A stretch of 64,000 nt of DNA, taken from NCBI GenBank assembly GCA_018267725.1, contig JAFDXY010000009.1, positions 124,001 to 188,000 on the forward strand, written 5' to 3'. Of the stretch, positions 35,884-46,173 are shown one piece after another. Position 1 is the first letter of the stretch. Each line of letters opens with the position of its first letter. A model generated the notes under the pieces. It made no database searches. It was given only the letters and a program-made list of their open reading frames with translations, and was not told the origin of the DNA. Source of the stretch: Bacteroidota bacterium. Its GTDB lineage: Bacteria; Bacteroidota; Bacteroidia; Chitinophagales; Chitinophagaceae. The position numbers and the translations under genes were made by a program.

Positions 35884-36948
35884 TTAGTTTTTGCAATTAG
35901 AAGGTATTACGGCATCAATACTTGTTTTAATATCTGTGTAAGCATCTCTTTTACGTTCTCCGCCCAACAATGTTTTTACAAAAAATATAGAAGCATATCC
36001 TCTGCATTTATCAATCATTGGCCATGTGCCAAATAAACCAGGACAAGTTACAACGGTTGAGTTTCCAGCAGCATCTTTTTCCATAATCCATTCACCTAAA
36101 CCGTAAGTATAACCTTTGCCTGCTGCGGGCGTGTATTTAACCATGTCTAAAGTTATTTGTTCTTTTTGCATTTCGTTAATAGATGCTTCACTTAAAATTC
36201 TTTTTCCGTTAAACATGCCTTTGTTTAAAATCATAATTAAAAAATTCATATATTCTTCTGCATTACTTTTTGCTCCTCCGCTTGGATTGGGAGCAAGATT
36301 AAAATTTTCATTTTGAAAAGTAGTACCTCTCATTCCTAATGGCCTAAATAATCTTTCCAACATTAATTGATTAAAATTTTTCTTGGTAACTATTTCGCAA
36401 ATTCTTCCTGCAATATTTAATCCAACACCACCGTAAGCAAAACCTGTTCCTGCATTAAACGCAATATCTTTCTTACTCATAAAATCATTCACTTCTTCTT
36501 CTAATGTATTGTATTTTTTTCTGGAAAGAATACCCATTAAATTAGTTTGTTCTTGCTCAATACCTGTTTGGTGGCTAAGGCAATGCCTAATAGTTATATA
36601 GCCTTTACTGTATTTTGCAAAATCTGGAATGTATTTGGCAACTTTATCGTCTAACGAAATTTTTCCTTCATCAACCAAAGTCATTACAACCGCAGCGGTT
36701 AGCCATTTGCTACAACTTGCAATAGGTGCAATGGTTTTTTTATCCATATCGCCCCAATGTTTATCGTAAATTAATTTTCCGTCTTTATATATTAATGCTA
36801 CCACATTATTGCCTAATTCTTTTCGGTATTTTTCTATTTTTTTATCAACTTCACTAAAATCATATTGAGCAAATACAGGCTGAAATAATAGCAGGAAAAC
36901 TAATACAGAGCTGACTTTGATGCAGTTTAATTTAAATTTTAGCGACAT
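35884..36948 (-). CDS. Secreted serine hydrolase (class C beta-lactamase-like)
   Basis: A signal peptide (cut near residue 28, VFAQ) leads a beta-lactamase/esterase-fold protein. The nucleophile motif SxxK is S78-x-x-K81 in ASCSKWLTAA, and HCLSHQTGI is the usual follow-up strand. The second motif (Y-x-N) reads YGG in GFAYGGVGLN, and the third (K/H-T-G) is replaced by GLFGTWP. These deviations are common in esterase-like members, so a role as an antibiotic resistance enzyme is not supported. The gene runs into the DUF421 gene with 5 bases between. Confidence 0.88.
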   Translation of the reverse strand: MSLKFKLNCIKVSSVLVFLLLFQPVFAQYDFSEVDKKIEKYRKELGNNVVALIYKDGKLIYDKHWGDMDKKTIAPIASCSKWLTAAVVMTLVDEGKISLDDKVAKYIPDFAKYSKGYITIRHCLSHQTGIEQEQTNLMGILSRKKYNTLEEEVNDFMSKKDIAFNAGTGFAYGGVGLNIAGRICEIVTKKNFNQLMLERLFRPLGMRGTTFQNENFNLAPNPSGGAKSNAEEYMNFLIMILNKGMFNGKRILSEASINEMQKEQITLDMVKYTPAAGKGYTYGLGEWIMEKDAAGNSTVVTCPGLFGTWPMIDKCRGYASIFFVKTLLGGERKRDAYTDIKTSIDAVIPSNCKN

Positions 36949-37085
36949 ATTTTCTTGTTTTAGAATAAGGAGTATAATTTGTGAATATAGTAAAGAGTTA
37001 AAAAAATTTAAGAAGTTTAATTAAAAATTAAAAGTCAGTAAAATTAAATCGCATAACTCATAATTTATCACTTATAATTTATACT

Positions 37086-39680
37086 ATGAATTTGAACAAT
37101 TATACTATAAAAGCACAAGAAATAATTCAGGCTGCACAACAAGAAGCGTTTAATAACGGCAACCCCAATATTGAAACCAATCATTTATTAAAAGTATTGT
37201 TGAAAGATGAAGATAGCTCCATTGAATACTTATTAAAAAAAAATAATATAAATGTTGCGTTTGTTGAAAGTAAAATAACTGACAGCATTAAAAAACTTCC
37301 TAAAGCAACCAGAGCCGAGCCTGCACAAACTATTAGCAGAGATTTAAATAATGTTTTATTAAAAGCCAATGCATCATTAAAACAATTTAGCGATGAGTTT
37401 GTAAGTGTAGAACATTTATTATTAGGAATATTAGCAGTTAATGATGATGCTTCTAAAATTTTAAAAGATGCAGGTTTAACCGAAAAAGGATTAGTTGCAG
37501 CCATTAAAGATTTAAGAAAAGGAGATTCTATTAAATCTCAAACACAAAATCAGCAATACAATTCGTTACAGAAATATGCAAGAAATTTAAATGAAATGGC
37601 ACGCAACGGAAAGTTAGATCCCGTTATAGGAAGAGATGAAGAAATAAGAAGAACATTGCATATACTTTCTCGCCGTTCAAAAAATAATCCCATTTTAGTT
37701 GGTGAGCCCGGCGTTGGTAAAACCGCAATAGCAGAGGGTTTGGCAATGCGTGTAGTGAATGGAGATGTTCCTGAAAATTTAAAAAGTAAAATTATTTATG
37801 CATTAGATATGGGGCAATTAATTGCTGGTGCAAAATATAAAGGAGAGTTTGAAGAACGTTTAAAAGCCGTTGTAAAAGAAGTTGCAGAAAGTGATGGAGA
37901 AATAATTTTATTTATTGATGAAATACATACATTAATTGGTGCAGGCGGCGGAGAAGGTGCAATGGATGCTGCTAATATTTTAAAACCTGCATTAGCACGT
38001 GGCGAGTTAAGAGCCATTGGTGCAACCACATTAAATGAGTATCAAAAATATTTTGAAAAAGATAAAGCATTAGAACGCCGTTTTCAAAAAGTAATGATTA
38101 ATGAACCAAATGTTGAAGATGCTATTTCTATTTTGCGTGGTTTAAAAGATAGATACGAAACACACCATCATGTTCGCATTAAAGATGAAGCCATTATTGC
38201 TGCGGTTGAATTATCACATCGTTATATTACCGATAGATTTTTACCCGATAAAGCAATTGATTTAATTGATGAAAGTGCCGCCAAGCTTAGGTTAGAAATG
38301 AATTCAATGCCAGAAGAATTAGATAGCTTAGAACGTCAAATTCGTCAATTAGAAATAGAAAGAGAAGCCATTAAACGAGAAAACGATGAAGATAAACTGA
38401 AAGAATTAAACATTACCATTAGCAATTTAAGTGTTGAAAGAGATACATTAAAAGCTAAATGGAAAGAAGAAAAAGAATTGGTTGAAAAAATTCAAACAGC
38501 AAAAGCAAACATAGAAAATTTAAAATTAGAAGCAGAACAAGCAGAGCGTAATGGAGACTTTGGAAAAGTTGCCGAAATACGTTACGGAAGAATTAAAGAA
38601 CAAGAAAAAATTATTGATGAACAAAGCAAACAACTTGCTTCAATAAGCGATAAACGTTTAATGAAAGAAGAAGTTGATGCAGAAGATATTGCCGAAAATA
38701 TTGCAAAAGCAACAGGCATTCCCGTAACAAAAATGTTGCAAAGCGATAAAGAAAAATTATTAAATTTAGAAGAACATTTACACGAAAAAGTTGTTGGGCA
38801 AAATGAAGCCATTACAGCTGTTGCCGATGCCATACGCAGAAGCAGAGCGGGTTTGCAAGATCCTAAAAAACCAATTGGTAGTTTTATATTTTTAGGAACA
38901 ACAGGTGTTGGTAAAACAGAATTAGCCAAAGCATTAGCAGAATTTTTGTTTGATGATGAAAGCATGATGACAAGAATTGATATGAGTGAATATCAAGAAA
39001 AACACACTGTATCTCGTTTAGTTGGTGCACCCCCCGGATATGTTGGTTACGATGAAGGCGGACAATTAACAGAAGCAGTAAGAAGAAAACCATACAGCGT
39101 TGTATTGTTAGATGAAATTGAAAAAGCACATCCCGATGTTTGGAACGTTTTGTTACAAGTTTTAGATGATGGAAGATTAACAGACAATAAAGGAAGAACA
39201 GTAAATTTTAAGAACACCGTTATTATAATGACAAGCAATATTGGTAGCCATTTAATTCAAGAAGCTTTTGAAAAAATAAATAACAACAATATAGAAGAAG
39301 TAACTGCCTCTGCCAAAACAGAAGTAATGAATTTGTTACGCCAAACCATTCGTCTGGAATTTTTAAACAGAGTAGATGAAATAATTATGTTTCAACCACT
39401 TTTAAAAGATGAAATAAAAGGCATTATAAAAATTCAATTAAACAATTTGCAACAATTGGTTGCAAACAGCGGAATAGAACTAAAATTCAGCAATTATTTG
39501 CTTGATTTTTTGGCGGAAAACGGTTACGATATAACTTTTGGAGCAAGACCATTAAAAAGGCTTATTCAAAAAGAAATAATAAACCAATTAAGTAAAAAAA
39601 TATTAGCCGGAGATATTGATAAAAATAAACCCGTATTGGTTGATGTATTTGATAATATTGTCGTTTTTAGAAATGAATAG
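37086..39680 (+). CDS. clpB: ATP-dependent disaggregase ClpB
   Basis: ClpB with DnaK dissolves protein aggregates after stress. The 864-residue protein has the Clp N domain (1-145), first AAA+ module (Walker [13 protein letters not shown] near 205, Walker [15 protein letters not shown]), the coiled-coil middle domain (about 405-525, [17 protein letters not shown]) and the second AAA+ module ([16 protein letters not shown] near 605, [14 protein letters not shown]). The pore loop KYKGEFEER is intact. No heat-shock promoter was recognised. The 5' flank is AT-rich low-complexity sequence. Confidence 0.97.
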   Translation: MNLNNYTIKAQEIIQAAQQEAFNNGNPNIETNHLLKVLLKDEDSSIEYLLKKNNINVAFVESKITDSIKKLPKATRAEPAQTISRDLNNVLLKANASLKQFSDEFVSVEHLLLGILAVNDDASKILKDAGLTEKGLVAAIKDLRKGDSIKSQTQNQQYNSLQKYARNLNEMARNGKLDPVIGRDEEIRRTLHILSRRSKNNPILVGEPGVGKTAIAEGLAMRVVNGDVPENLKSKIIYALDMGQLIAGAKYKGEFEERLKAVVKEVAESDGEIILFIDEIHTLIGAGGGEGAMDAANILKPALARGELRAIGATTLNEYQKYFEKDKALERRFQKVMINEPNVEDAISILRGLKDRYETHHHVRIKDEAIIAAVELSHRYITDRFLPDKAIDLIDESAAKLRLEMNSMPEELDSLERQIRQLEIEREAIKRENDEDKLKELNITISNLSVERDTLKAKWKEEKELVEKIQTAKANIENLKLEAEQAERNGDFGKVAEIRYGRIKEQEKIIDEQSKQLASISDKRLMKEEVDAEDIAENIAKATGIPVTKMLQSDKEKLLNLEEHLHEKVVGQNEAITAVADAIRRSRAGLQDPKKPIGSFIFLGTTGVGKTELAKALAEFLFDDESMMTRIDMSEYQEKHTVSRLVGAPPGYVGYDEGGQLTEAVRRKPYSVVLLDEIEKAHPDVWNVLLQVLDDGRLTDNKGRTVNFKNTVIIMTSNIGSHLIQEAFEKINNNNIEEVTASAKTEVMNLLRQTIRLEFLNRVDEIIMFQPLLKDEIKGIIKIQLNNLQQLVANSGIELKFSNYLLDFLAENGYDITFGARPLKRLIQKEIINQLSKKILAGDIDKNKPVLVDVFDNIVVFRNE

Positions 39681-39721
39681 CCTAAAAAAAATGTATTTAC
39701 ACACAGTTTTGTTAAACATAA

Positions 39722-39750
39722 TTGCCGAATAAAGAATACCATTATGTTTG
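39722..39750 (+). promoter_or_regulatory. Promoter of the DsbA-like gene: TTG-N18-TATGTTTG
   Basis: TTG (39722-39724) and TATGTTTG (39743-39750) are separated by 18 bases, matching the Bacteroidota -33/-7 consensus. Transcription would begin near 39755, leaving a leader of about 30 bases before the ATG at 39786. Confidence 0.65.
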
Positions 39751-39785
39751 CACAATAAGTTATAATTGTTATTTAAAATTAAATT

Positions 39786-40337
39786 ATGGCATTTATTAAA
39801 GAAACGGTTGAAATTATTGAACCGAAAGATGTGTTTGTAGGCAACAAAAAAGCTCAGGTTACTTTAATGGAATTTGGTGAGTATGAAAATGAAGATTGTG
39901 CCAAAGCCAATGAAATAGTAAAGCAATTGCTAAAAGAATACGATGGAAAAATTCGTTTTAATTTCAGACATTTTCCTTTAACCAAAATACACCAACGCAG
40001 CCAAAAAGCAAGCGAAGCAGCCATTTCTGCCTCGCAAGACGGTAAGTTTTGGGAAATGCACAATGCTTTATTTGCCAACCGTTTTAATTTAGGTACTACC
40101 AGTTTAAAACTTCATGCAAGAGACGCAGGTGTAACCAGAAAACAATTATTAGAAGAATTAGTAAATTCAACCTACGGATGGCATGTGCATGATGATATTC
40201 AATATGGGAAAAAATTAGGTGTAACCGAAATTCCTGTGTTTTTTGTAAACGGAGAAAAAGTAATTGGCAAACCCACTTTTGAAACTTTAAGTAAAGCCAT
40301 AGATGCAGCCTTAAAAAAGGTAAAATCTAAAAAATAA
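39786..40337 (+). CDS. DsbA-like thioredoxin-fold protein with a single-Cys active site
   Basis: The fold is that of DsbA/Com1-type oxidoreductases with a helical insert: TLMEFGEYENEDCAKANE, then FNFRHFPL, AISASQDGKFWEMHNALF, and cis-Pro loop VTEIPVFFVNG. The active site, normally CPxC, reads NEDC (residues 35-38), so the first Cys is Asn and only C38 remains. There is no signal peptide, so it is probably cytoplasmic. It resembles the thioredoxin part found fused to NhaA antiporters. A redox, glutathione-linked or non-catalytic role is possible. Confidence 0.85.
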   Translation: MAFIKETVEIIEPKDVFVGNKKAQVTLMEFGEYENEDCAKANEIVKQLLKEYDGKIRFNFRHFPLTKIHQRSQKASEAAISASQDGKFWEMHNALFANRFNLGTTSLKLHARDAGVTRKQLLEELVNSTYGWHVHDDIQYGKKLGVTEIPVFFVNGEKVIGKPTFETLSKAIDAALKKVKSKK

Positions 40338-40349
40338 TAAATACAGAAA

Positions 40350-40375
40350 AAGCCATCTCTTAAAAAAGATGGCTT
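40350..40375 (-). terminator. Hairpin terminator between the DsbA-like and XRE/S24 genes
   Basis: AAGCCATCT (40350-40358) pairs with AGATGGCTT (40367-40375). On the minus strand the stem is followed by TTTTTCTG, so it suits the XRE/S24 transcript best; on the plus strand the T run is weak. Confidence 0.7.
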
Positions 40376-40412
40376 ACCTTCTTACTAACCAACCGTATTT
40401 TATTCTACCTTT

Positions 40413-41168
40413 TTAATTCAATTTCTTTTTTAAACTACTTACTTGTTCTTGTAAATTATTTACCATACCTGCTAAAGAGTTTACATCCCACCGCTGAACA
40501 GTGTTTGCTTTTTGTAAAATATAAATAGCTTTCCAAACTTCTAAAACATCTTCTGCATTTACATTGTAGGGCTCATATTGTGGATTATCGCTTATTAAAG
40601 TAAGTTTACTTTTTGCTCTATTATTTTTCATAACTCTTTTGTACACAATACCATCGCTCTTGCTTAATACAACATAAGTATTACTGTTTTTTAAGTCTTC
40701 TAAATCTTCAATTTTCTCTCCTACAATTACGCTTCCACTTGGTGTGGGTAGCATACTATCTCCAATTATTTCAAATGCTCTGTATTGCCCCGGAGCTAAC
40801 ATTGGTAATGTAAAAGTGTTTAGTTCATCTAAAAAATCATTATCGGCATAACCTGCCAAATAACCTGCTGCTGCTTTTGTGGGCACAAACTGAATTTCTA
40901 CAGAGCCCGATGCTGCTATTTTTAATTTACGGCGTTGTTCAATATAACTATTGCCTTTGGCTGCACCTAAATCTTTTAAAACCAATTCATCTAAACTTAA
41001 TTTAAAAATGCTGCAAACGGTTTCCATTGCTTCTAAACGTGGTTCTGCTCTTTCTTCTTCATAAGCACCAATTAAAGAGCGTTTAATGTTTAGTTTGTTG
41101 GCAAACTCTTCCTGAGTCCATCCACGCAACTTGCGTAAGTAGCGGAAATTTTTACCTGCATAATTCAT
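40413..41168 (-). CDS. XRE-family repressor with S24 peptidase-like domain
   Basis: An N-terminal HTH (about residues 6-62, LRKLRGWTQEEFANKLNI) is followed by a LexA/UmuD-like S24 domain. The Ser-Lys dyad is S138 (IIGDSMLPTP) and K177 (GIVYKRV). An Ala-Gly bond at 101-102 (KAAAGYL) lies where self-cleaving repressors are cut, so proteolytic induction by DNA damage is possible. I use the ATG at 41168, not the one at 41189, since MNYAGKNFRYLR is the natural HTH lead-in. There is no prophage next to it, so it is likely a chromosomal stress regulator. Confidence 0.88.
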   Translation of the reverse strand: MNYAGKNFRYLRKLRGWTQEEFANKLNIKRSLIGAYEEERAEPRLEAMETVCSIFKLSLDELVLKDLGAAKGNSYIEQRRKLKIAASGSVEIQFVPTKAAAGYLAGYADNDFLDELNTFTLPMLAPGQYRAFEIIGDSMLPTPSGSVIVGEKIEDLEDLKNSNTYVVLSKSDGIVYKRVMKNNRAKSKLTLISDNPQYEPYNVNAEDVLEVWKAIYILQKANTVQRWDVNSLAGMVNNLQEQVSSLKKKLN

Positions 41169-41305
41169 AACTAATAAATTTAGGTGCAAAATACTAATTA
41201 TTTTAGTTCTACAAAATTTTTCTTTTCATATTTAGAAGAAATAAAAAAAATCAATGAATACTTTTCAATGCAACGTGTTATTTTCACACATTAAATAATT
41301 TGATT

Positions 41306-42661
41306 ATGAAGAAACTATTTTTTGCAATTACAGTATTATTTGTATTTGCATCTTGCAATAATGCAAAACAAGAAGTTGCACCAAGTTTAGATTCTTCTAT
41401 ATTAAATCATCATCCCAAATGGATTATTCAAGGAAATATTTATGAAGTAAATGTTCGTCAATACACTGCTGAAGGAACGTTTAAAGCATTTAGTAACCAT
41501 TTACAAAGGCTTAAACAAATGGGTGTACAAACATTATGGTTTATGCCTATTAATCCCATTGGAAAAACAGATAGAAAAGGTAGTTTAGGAAGTTATTATG
41601 CAGTAAGTAACTACAAAGCTATTAACCCAGAATTTGGTACAATAGAAGATTGGAAGAACTTAGTAAAACAAGCTCACAGTATGGGTTTTAAAGTAATTAT
41701 AGATTGGGTTCCCAACCATACATCGGCCGACCATTATTGGTTACAAAAGCACTCTGATTTTTATGTGAAAGATAGCACAGGCAAACCCATTTCTCCATAC
41801 GATTGGAGCGATACCAGAAAATTAAATTACAACAATGCCGAATTAGTTGATACAATGATTGCACAAATGAAATGGTGGATTGATTCTACAAATATTGATG
41901 GTTTTAGATGCGATGTTGCAGGAGATGTTTCCGATAATTTTTGGAAGAAATGTATTCTTACATTAAAAAATACAAAAGATATTTTTATGTTGGCCGAAGG
42001 AGATAAACCTGAATTGCAAAAAGATGGTTTTGATGCTACTTACGGTTGGAATGAATTTAGTATGATGAAAAAAATTGCAAGAGGAGAAAGAAAAGCCAGC
42101 GATTTTGATAGCACCATAAACAGAATTGATAACACATTTCCTGCCAATACATTAAGGTTATTGTTTACAAGCAATCATGATGAAAATAGTTGGAACAAAG
42201 CCGATTACGAAACAATGCCCGGAAAAGTTCATGCCCCCTTTGCCATATTATCTCAAACCCTAAAACGTAGCATACCATTAATTTACAGCGGACAAGAAGA
42301 ACCATTTTTAAGAGCAGTACGTTTTTTTGATAAAGACACTATTAGTTTTAAAAAATTAGCAAGAGAAAAATTTTATACCACTCTTTTACAATTACACAAT
42401 ACCAATGATGCATTAGCTGCAGATGCCGTTTTTACAAAAATAAAAGCAGGTAATGAAGATGCAGTATATGCATACACCAAAGAAAAGAATAATAAAAAAA
42501 TTTTAGTAATAGTAAACTTAAGTAACAAAGAACAAACAATTACTTTATTAAATACAAAACTGTACGGAGAACCATTAAATTTATTTGCAGGCACTAAACA
42601 AAAGCTAACTTCAAAATCATATAAAATAGAAGCTTGGGGTTATGCCATATATGTGTATTAA
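41306..42661 (+). CDS. Alpha-amylase family (GH13) glycoside hydrolase, lipoprotein
   Basis: A lipoprotein signal ends in FASCNN, so the protein is membrane-anchored in the periplasm or outer leaflet. GH13 regions are all present: region I VIIDWVPNHT, region II GFRCDVAGDV with the nucleophile Asp, region III MLAEGDK with the acid/base Glu, and region IV FTSNHDENSW. It should act on alpha-glucans such as maltodextrin; exact linkage is not told by sequence. I start at the ATG at 41306, and a TTG at 41300 is also in frame. No sus-type partner genes are adjacent. Confidence 0.93.
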   Translation: MKKLFFAITVLFVFASCNNAKQEVAPSLDSSILNHHPKWIIQGNIYEVNVRQYTAEGTFKAFSNHLQRLKQMGVQTLWFMPINPIGKTDRKGSLGSYYAVSNYKAINPEFGTIEDWKNLVKQAHSMGFKVIIDWVPNHTSADHYWLQKHSDFYVKDSTGKPISPYDWSDTRKLNYNNAELVDTMIAQMKWWIDSTNIDGFRCDVAGDVSDNFWKKCILTLKNTKDIFMLAEGDKPELQKDGFDATYGWNEFSMMKKIARGERKASDFDSTINRIDNTFPANTLRLLFTSNHDENSWNKADYETMPGKVHAPFAILSQTLKRSIPLIYSGQEEPFLRAVRFFDKDTISFKKLAREKFYTTLLQLHNTNDALAADAVFTKIKAGNEDAVYAYTKEKNNKKILVIVNLSNKEQTITLLNTKLYGEPLNLFAGTKQKLTSKSYKIEAWGYAIYVY

Positions 42662-42699
42662 TAAATGGTCTTTAAACAAAAAATATAATACTGGCCTTT

Positions 42700-42707
42700 T
42701 ATTTTTG
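42700..42707 (+). promoter_or_regulatory. TAnnTTTG -7 box, 4 bases before pyrF ATG
   Basis: TATTTTTG is followed by TTGT and the ATG at 42712. The predicted mRNA has no leader. The -33 region has no convincing TTG. Confidence 0.45.
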
Positions 42708-42711
42708 TTGT

Positions 42712-43539
42712 ATGAATAGGTTACAATTAATTGCTGCAATAAAAGAAAAACAATCTTATTTATGTGTAGGTTTAGACACAGATATCACTAAAATTCCGCA
42801 ATATTTACAAACCAATCCCAATGCAGTTTTAGCATTTAATAAAGCTATTATTGATGCTACTAAAAATTATTGTGTTGCCTATAAAATAAACACAGCGTTT
42901 TATGAAGCAATGGGTGTAAAAGGCTGGCACATAATTGAAGAAACTTGCAACTACATTCCAACAACACATTTTAAAATTGCTGATGCCAAACGTGGAGATA
43001 TTGGTAATACCTCTGCACAATACGCCAAAACATTTTTTGAAACATTTGCTTTTGATGCAGTTACAGTTGCACCGTATATGGGTGAAGATAGTGTTCGTCC
43101 GTTTTTAGAATATCAAAACAAATTCACCATTGTATTAGGTTTAACCAGCAATGCAGGTTCCAACGATTTTCAAAAATTAATTATTCATTCTACTAAAAAA
43201 GAAAAAAAACTATATCAAATTATATTAGAAAAAATTGCCAATTGGGGTAATGCAAATAATTTAATGTTTGTTGTAGGAGCCACTCAGGCAAACGATTTAC
43301 AAGATATTCGTTCAATAATTCCCAATAATTTTTTACTCATTCCCGGTGTAGGTGCACAAGGCGGCAGCTTAGCAGAAGTTAGTAAATACGGATTAAATAA
43401 AGATTGTGGTTTATTAATTAATGCAAGCAGAAATATTATATATGCTTCAAACAATAATAACTTTTCAGAAGCTGCCTTGCAAGTTGCCAACAATTATACT
43501 ATTGAAATGCAAGAACATTTAAAAACTATCTGGTATTAA
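42712..43539 (+). CDS. pyrF: Orotidine-5'-phosphate decarboxylase, long type
   Basis: PyrF makes UMP from OMP. The 275-residue size and motif DAKRGDIGNTSAQYA (catalytic Lys and Asp) mark the longer, type 2 family. LCVGLDTDITKIP at the start and PGVGAQGG near residue 213 bind the phosphate and base. It is separated from other pyr genes. A -7 box 4 bases before the ATG suggests its own promoter, though it also lies 50 bases after the GH13 gene. Confidence 0.95.
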   Translation: MNRLQLIAAIKEKQSYLCVGLDTDITKIPQYLQTNPNAVLAFNKAIIDATKNYCVAYKINTAFYEAMGVKGWHIIEETCNYIPTTHFKIADAKRGDIGNTSAQYAKTFFETFAFDAVTVAPYMGEDSVRPFLEYQNKFTIVLGLTSNAGSNDFQKLIIHSTKKEKKLYQIILEKIANWGNANNLMFVVGATQANDLQDIRSIIPNNFLLIPGVGAQGGSLAEVSKYGLNKDCGLLINASRNIIYASNNNNFSEAALQVANNYTIEMQEHLKTIWY

Positions 43540-43618
43540 TTGTTTTCACCTAAAATATTATAAAAGGTTTTTTATTTATCGGTTTCAACATTACTTTTCA
43601 ATTTCAAAATATACGTTT

Positions 43619-46114
43619 ATGAGAAAAATACTTTTCTTCATTATTATTATTTGCTCGGTTGTTATAGTTAATGCACAACAAAAAGCCAATTACCAATTAG
43701 CTGCAAGGTTCTCTCCAAAAAAATTAGAGAAACTTATTTTCAGCACTAACGTAGATGCACATTGGTTAAAAAAATCTGACCGTTTTTGGTATATGTACGA
43801 AACTACCGAAGGAAAGAAATGGTATATTGTAGATCCTGTAAAAGGAGAAAAGAAAATTATGTTTGATAATGCAAAACTTGCTGCATTAGTAACATCTATT
43901 GTAAAAGATCCGTTTGATGAACAACATTTAGATATTGATAGTTTGCGTTTTATAAAAGATGAAAACTGGATTCAGTTTCAAATAAAAAGCACCGAAGAAA
44001 TTGAAAAGAAAGATTCAACTGCAAAAAAAGGAACACCACCTGTTAAAGAAAAAAAGACTTTTTACTTTGAATACAATTTAAACACTAATGAAATTGTTGA
44101 GTTGAAAGATTTTAAACGCCCTGCCCGAAAACCACAATGGGCAAGCATTTCACCAGATAGTAATTATATTGTTTTTGGAAAAAATTATAATTTGTATTGG
44201 ATGGATAAAACCAATTATTTAAAAGCCTTAAAAAAAGAAGATGACAGTACAATTGTAGAACACCAACTTACAAAAGATGGTATTGAAAATTACAGTTACC
44301 ATAGCGATGGAAATTTAAGCGGTAACGGAGAGAATAATATTGATAAAGAAAAAAATAAAAATAAAAGAAAAAGCGTATTTGTTTTATGGAGCCCCGATGC
44401 AAAACATTTTACCTTAACAAGAACCGATAACAGAAAAGTAAAAGACCTTTGGGTAATTAACAGCATAGCAGAACCACGCCCAACTTTAGAAACTTATAAA
44501 TATTGGATGCCCGGCGAAAAAGATGCACCCGTTGATCATGTTTATTTATTTGATGTTGCAACACAAACAAATAAAGAATTAGCAGTTTCTGAATTTAAAG
44601 ATCAGAGTATTGCAATGTGGGCAGCACGCCAAAAAGTAAATACAAGAGATGATGATTTTCGTACAGCACAATGGTTGGGAACGAAAGATAAATTTTATTT
44701 TACACGCACCAGCAGAGATTTAAAAAAGATTGACATTTGCGTAGCCGATGTAAACACCAATACCGTAAAACCCTTAATAGGAGAGCGTTTTAACACATAC
44801 ATTGAAATAAGAAGGTTAGAATTAATTAACGAAGGAAAAGAAATGATTGAATGGAGTGAACGCGATGGTTGGGGGCATTTTTATTTATATGATGAAAACG
44901 GAAAACTAAAAAATCAAATTACACAAGGCTCTTTTCATTGTGAAGATATTTTAGGTGTTGATGAAAAGAAAAGAGTATTATACTTTACAGCCAATGCAGC
45001 CGAAAAAGGTGAAGACCCTTATTACTTGCATGCTTATAAAATTAATTTTGATGGAAGCGGAATGCGTTTATTAAATGCCGGAGATTTTGATCATGCAGTA
45101 AACATAAACGATGCGAATACTTTTTTTGTTGATAATTTTTCAAGAGTAAACACAACTCCAAAATCTATTTTATATAATAATGAAGGGAAGAAAATTATGG
45201 ATTTGGAAACTGCCGACTTAAGTTCATTACTTGCAACAGGATACAAATTCCCCATACCCTTTAAAGTAAAAGCAGATGATGGTATAACAGATTTATACGG
45301 CGTAATGTATAAACCATTTGATTTTGATTCAACCAAAAAATACCCTGTTATTGAATATGTTTACCCTGGTCCGCAAACAGAAGCAGTATACAAAGCTTTC
45401 AGCAGAGGTATGGATAGAACAGAACGCTTGGCACAATTGGGTTTTATTGTTGTAACGGTTGGTAACAGAGGCGGACATCCTTCACGCAGTAAATGGTATC
45501 ATAATTTTGGTTACGGCAATTTACGCGATTATGGTTTGGCAGATAAAAAAACTACCGCAGAACAATTAGCAGACAGATATAATTTTATTGATATAAATAA
45601 AGTTGGCATACATGGGCATAGCGGCGGAGGTTTTATGAGTACGGCTGCCATGTTGGTTTATCCCGATTTTTTTAAAGTAGCCGTATCATCTTCAGGCAAT
45701 CATGATAATGCCATTTATAACCGTTGGTGGAGTGAAAAACACCATGGTGTAAAAGAAATAATTTCAGATAAAGGAGATACAACATTTCAATACAGTATTG
45801 ACAAAAATGCCGATTTAGCTAAAAACTTAAAAGGCCATTTATTGCTTACTACCGGAGATATTGATAACAACGTAAGCCCTGCAAACACTATAAGAGTTGC
45901 CAATGCATTAATTAAAGCCAACAAGCGGTTTGATTTAATTATTTTACCCGGGCAACGCCATGGTTATGGAGATATGACGGAGTATTTTTGGTGGCGTATG
46001 GCAGATTATTTCAGTAAAAATTTAATGGGTGATAATACAGAACGCCCAATAGATTTAGAAGAAGTAAACAGAGATACACAACAAACTAACAAAACAATAG
46101 GGGCAAGAAGATAA
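43619..46114 (+). CDS. S9 family peptidase (DPP-IV-like), secreted
   Basis: A signal peptide (about residues 1-19) precedes an eight-bladed beta-propeller (about 50-560) and an alpha/beta hydrolase domain. The nucleophile S668 is in GIHGHSGGGFMS, with the Asp in TGDIDNNVSP and the His in LPGQRHGYGD. DPP-IV-like enzymes remove Xaa-Pro dipeptides or act as acylaminoacyl peptidases in the periplasm. At 831 residues it is complete. A strong terminator follows at 46121. Confidence 0.94.
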   Translation: MRKILFFIIIICSVVIVNAQQKANYQLAARFSPKKLEKLIFSTNVDAHWLKKSDRFWYMYETTEGKKWYIVDPVKGEKKIMFDNAKLAALVTSIVKDPFDEQHLDIDSLRFIKDENWIQFQIKSTEEIEKKDSTAKKGTPPVKEKKTFYFEYNLNTNEIVELKDFKRPARKPQWASISPDSNYIVFGKNYNLYWMDKTNYLKALKKEDDSTIVEHQLTKDGIENYSYHSDGNLSGNGENNIDKEKNKNKRKSVFVLWSPDAKHFTLTRTDNRKVKDLWVINSIAEPRPTLETYKYWMPGEKDAPVDHVYLFDVATQTNKELAVSEFKDQSIAMWAARQKVNTRDDDFRTAQWLGTKDKFYFTRTSRDLKKIDICVADVNTNTVKPLIGERFNTYIEIRRLELINEGKEMIEWSERDGWGHFYLYDENGKLKNQITQGSFHCEDILGVDEKKRVLYFTANAAEKGEDPYYLHAYKINFDGSGMRLLNAGDFDHAVNINDANTFFVDNFSRVNTTPKSILYNNEGKKIMDLETADLSSLLATGYKFPIPFKVKADDGITDLYGVMYKPFDFDSTKKYPVIEYVYPGPQTEAVYKAFSRGMDRTERLAQLGFIVVTVGNRGGHPSRSKWYHNFGYGNLRDYGLADKKTTAEQLADRYNFIDINKVGIHGHSGGGFMSTAAMLVYPDFFKVAVSSSGNHDNAIYNRWWSEKHHGVKEIISDKGDTTFQYSIDKNADLAKNLKGHLLLTTGDIDNNVSPANTIRVANALIKANKRFDLIILPGQRHGYGDMTEYFWWRMADYFSKNLMGDNTERPIDLEEVNRDTQQTNKTIGARR

Positions 46115-46120
46115 AATTAC

Positions 46121-46154
46121 AAAGCCGTAAAGCAAATAATACTTTACGGCTTTT
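46121..46154 (+). terminator. Rho-independent terminator after the S9 peptidase
   Basis: AAAGCCGTAAAG (46121-46132) pairs perfectly with CTTTACGGCTTT (46142-46153) around 9 bases. It also could serve the convergent gene ending at 46174. Confidence 0.88.
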
Positions 46155-46173
46155 ATAAAAAATAGAGGGTACG

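Noticed and set aside
36709..36717. SxxK serine hydrolase as a beta-lactamase resistance gene
   Set aside because: The second and third motifs deviate from true class C beta-lactamases, so only a serine hydrolase/esterase is claimed.
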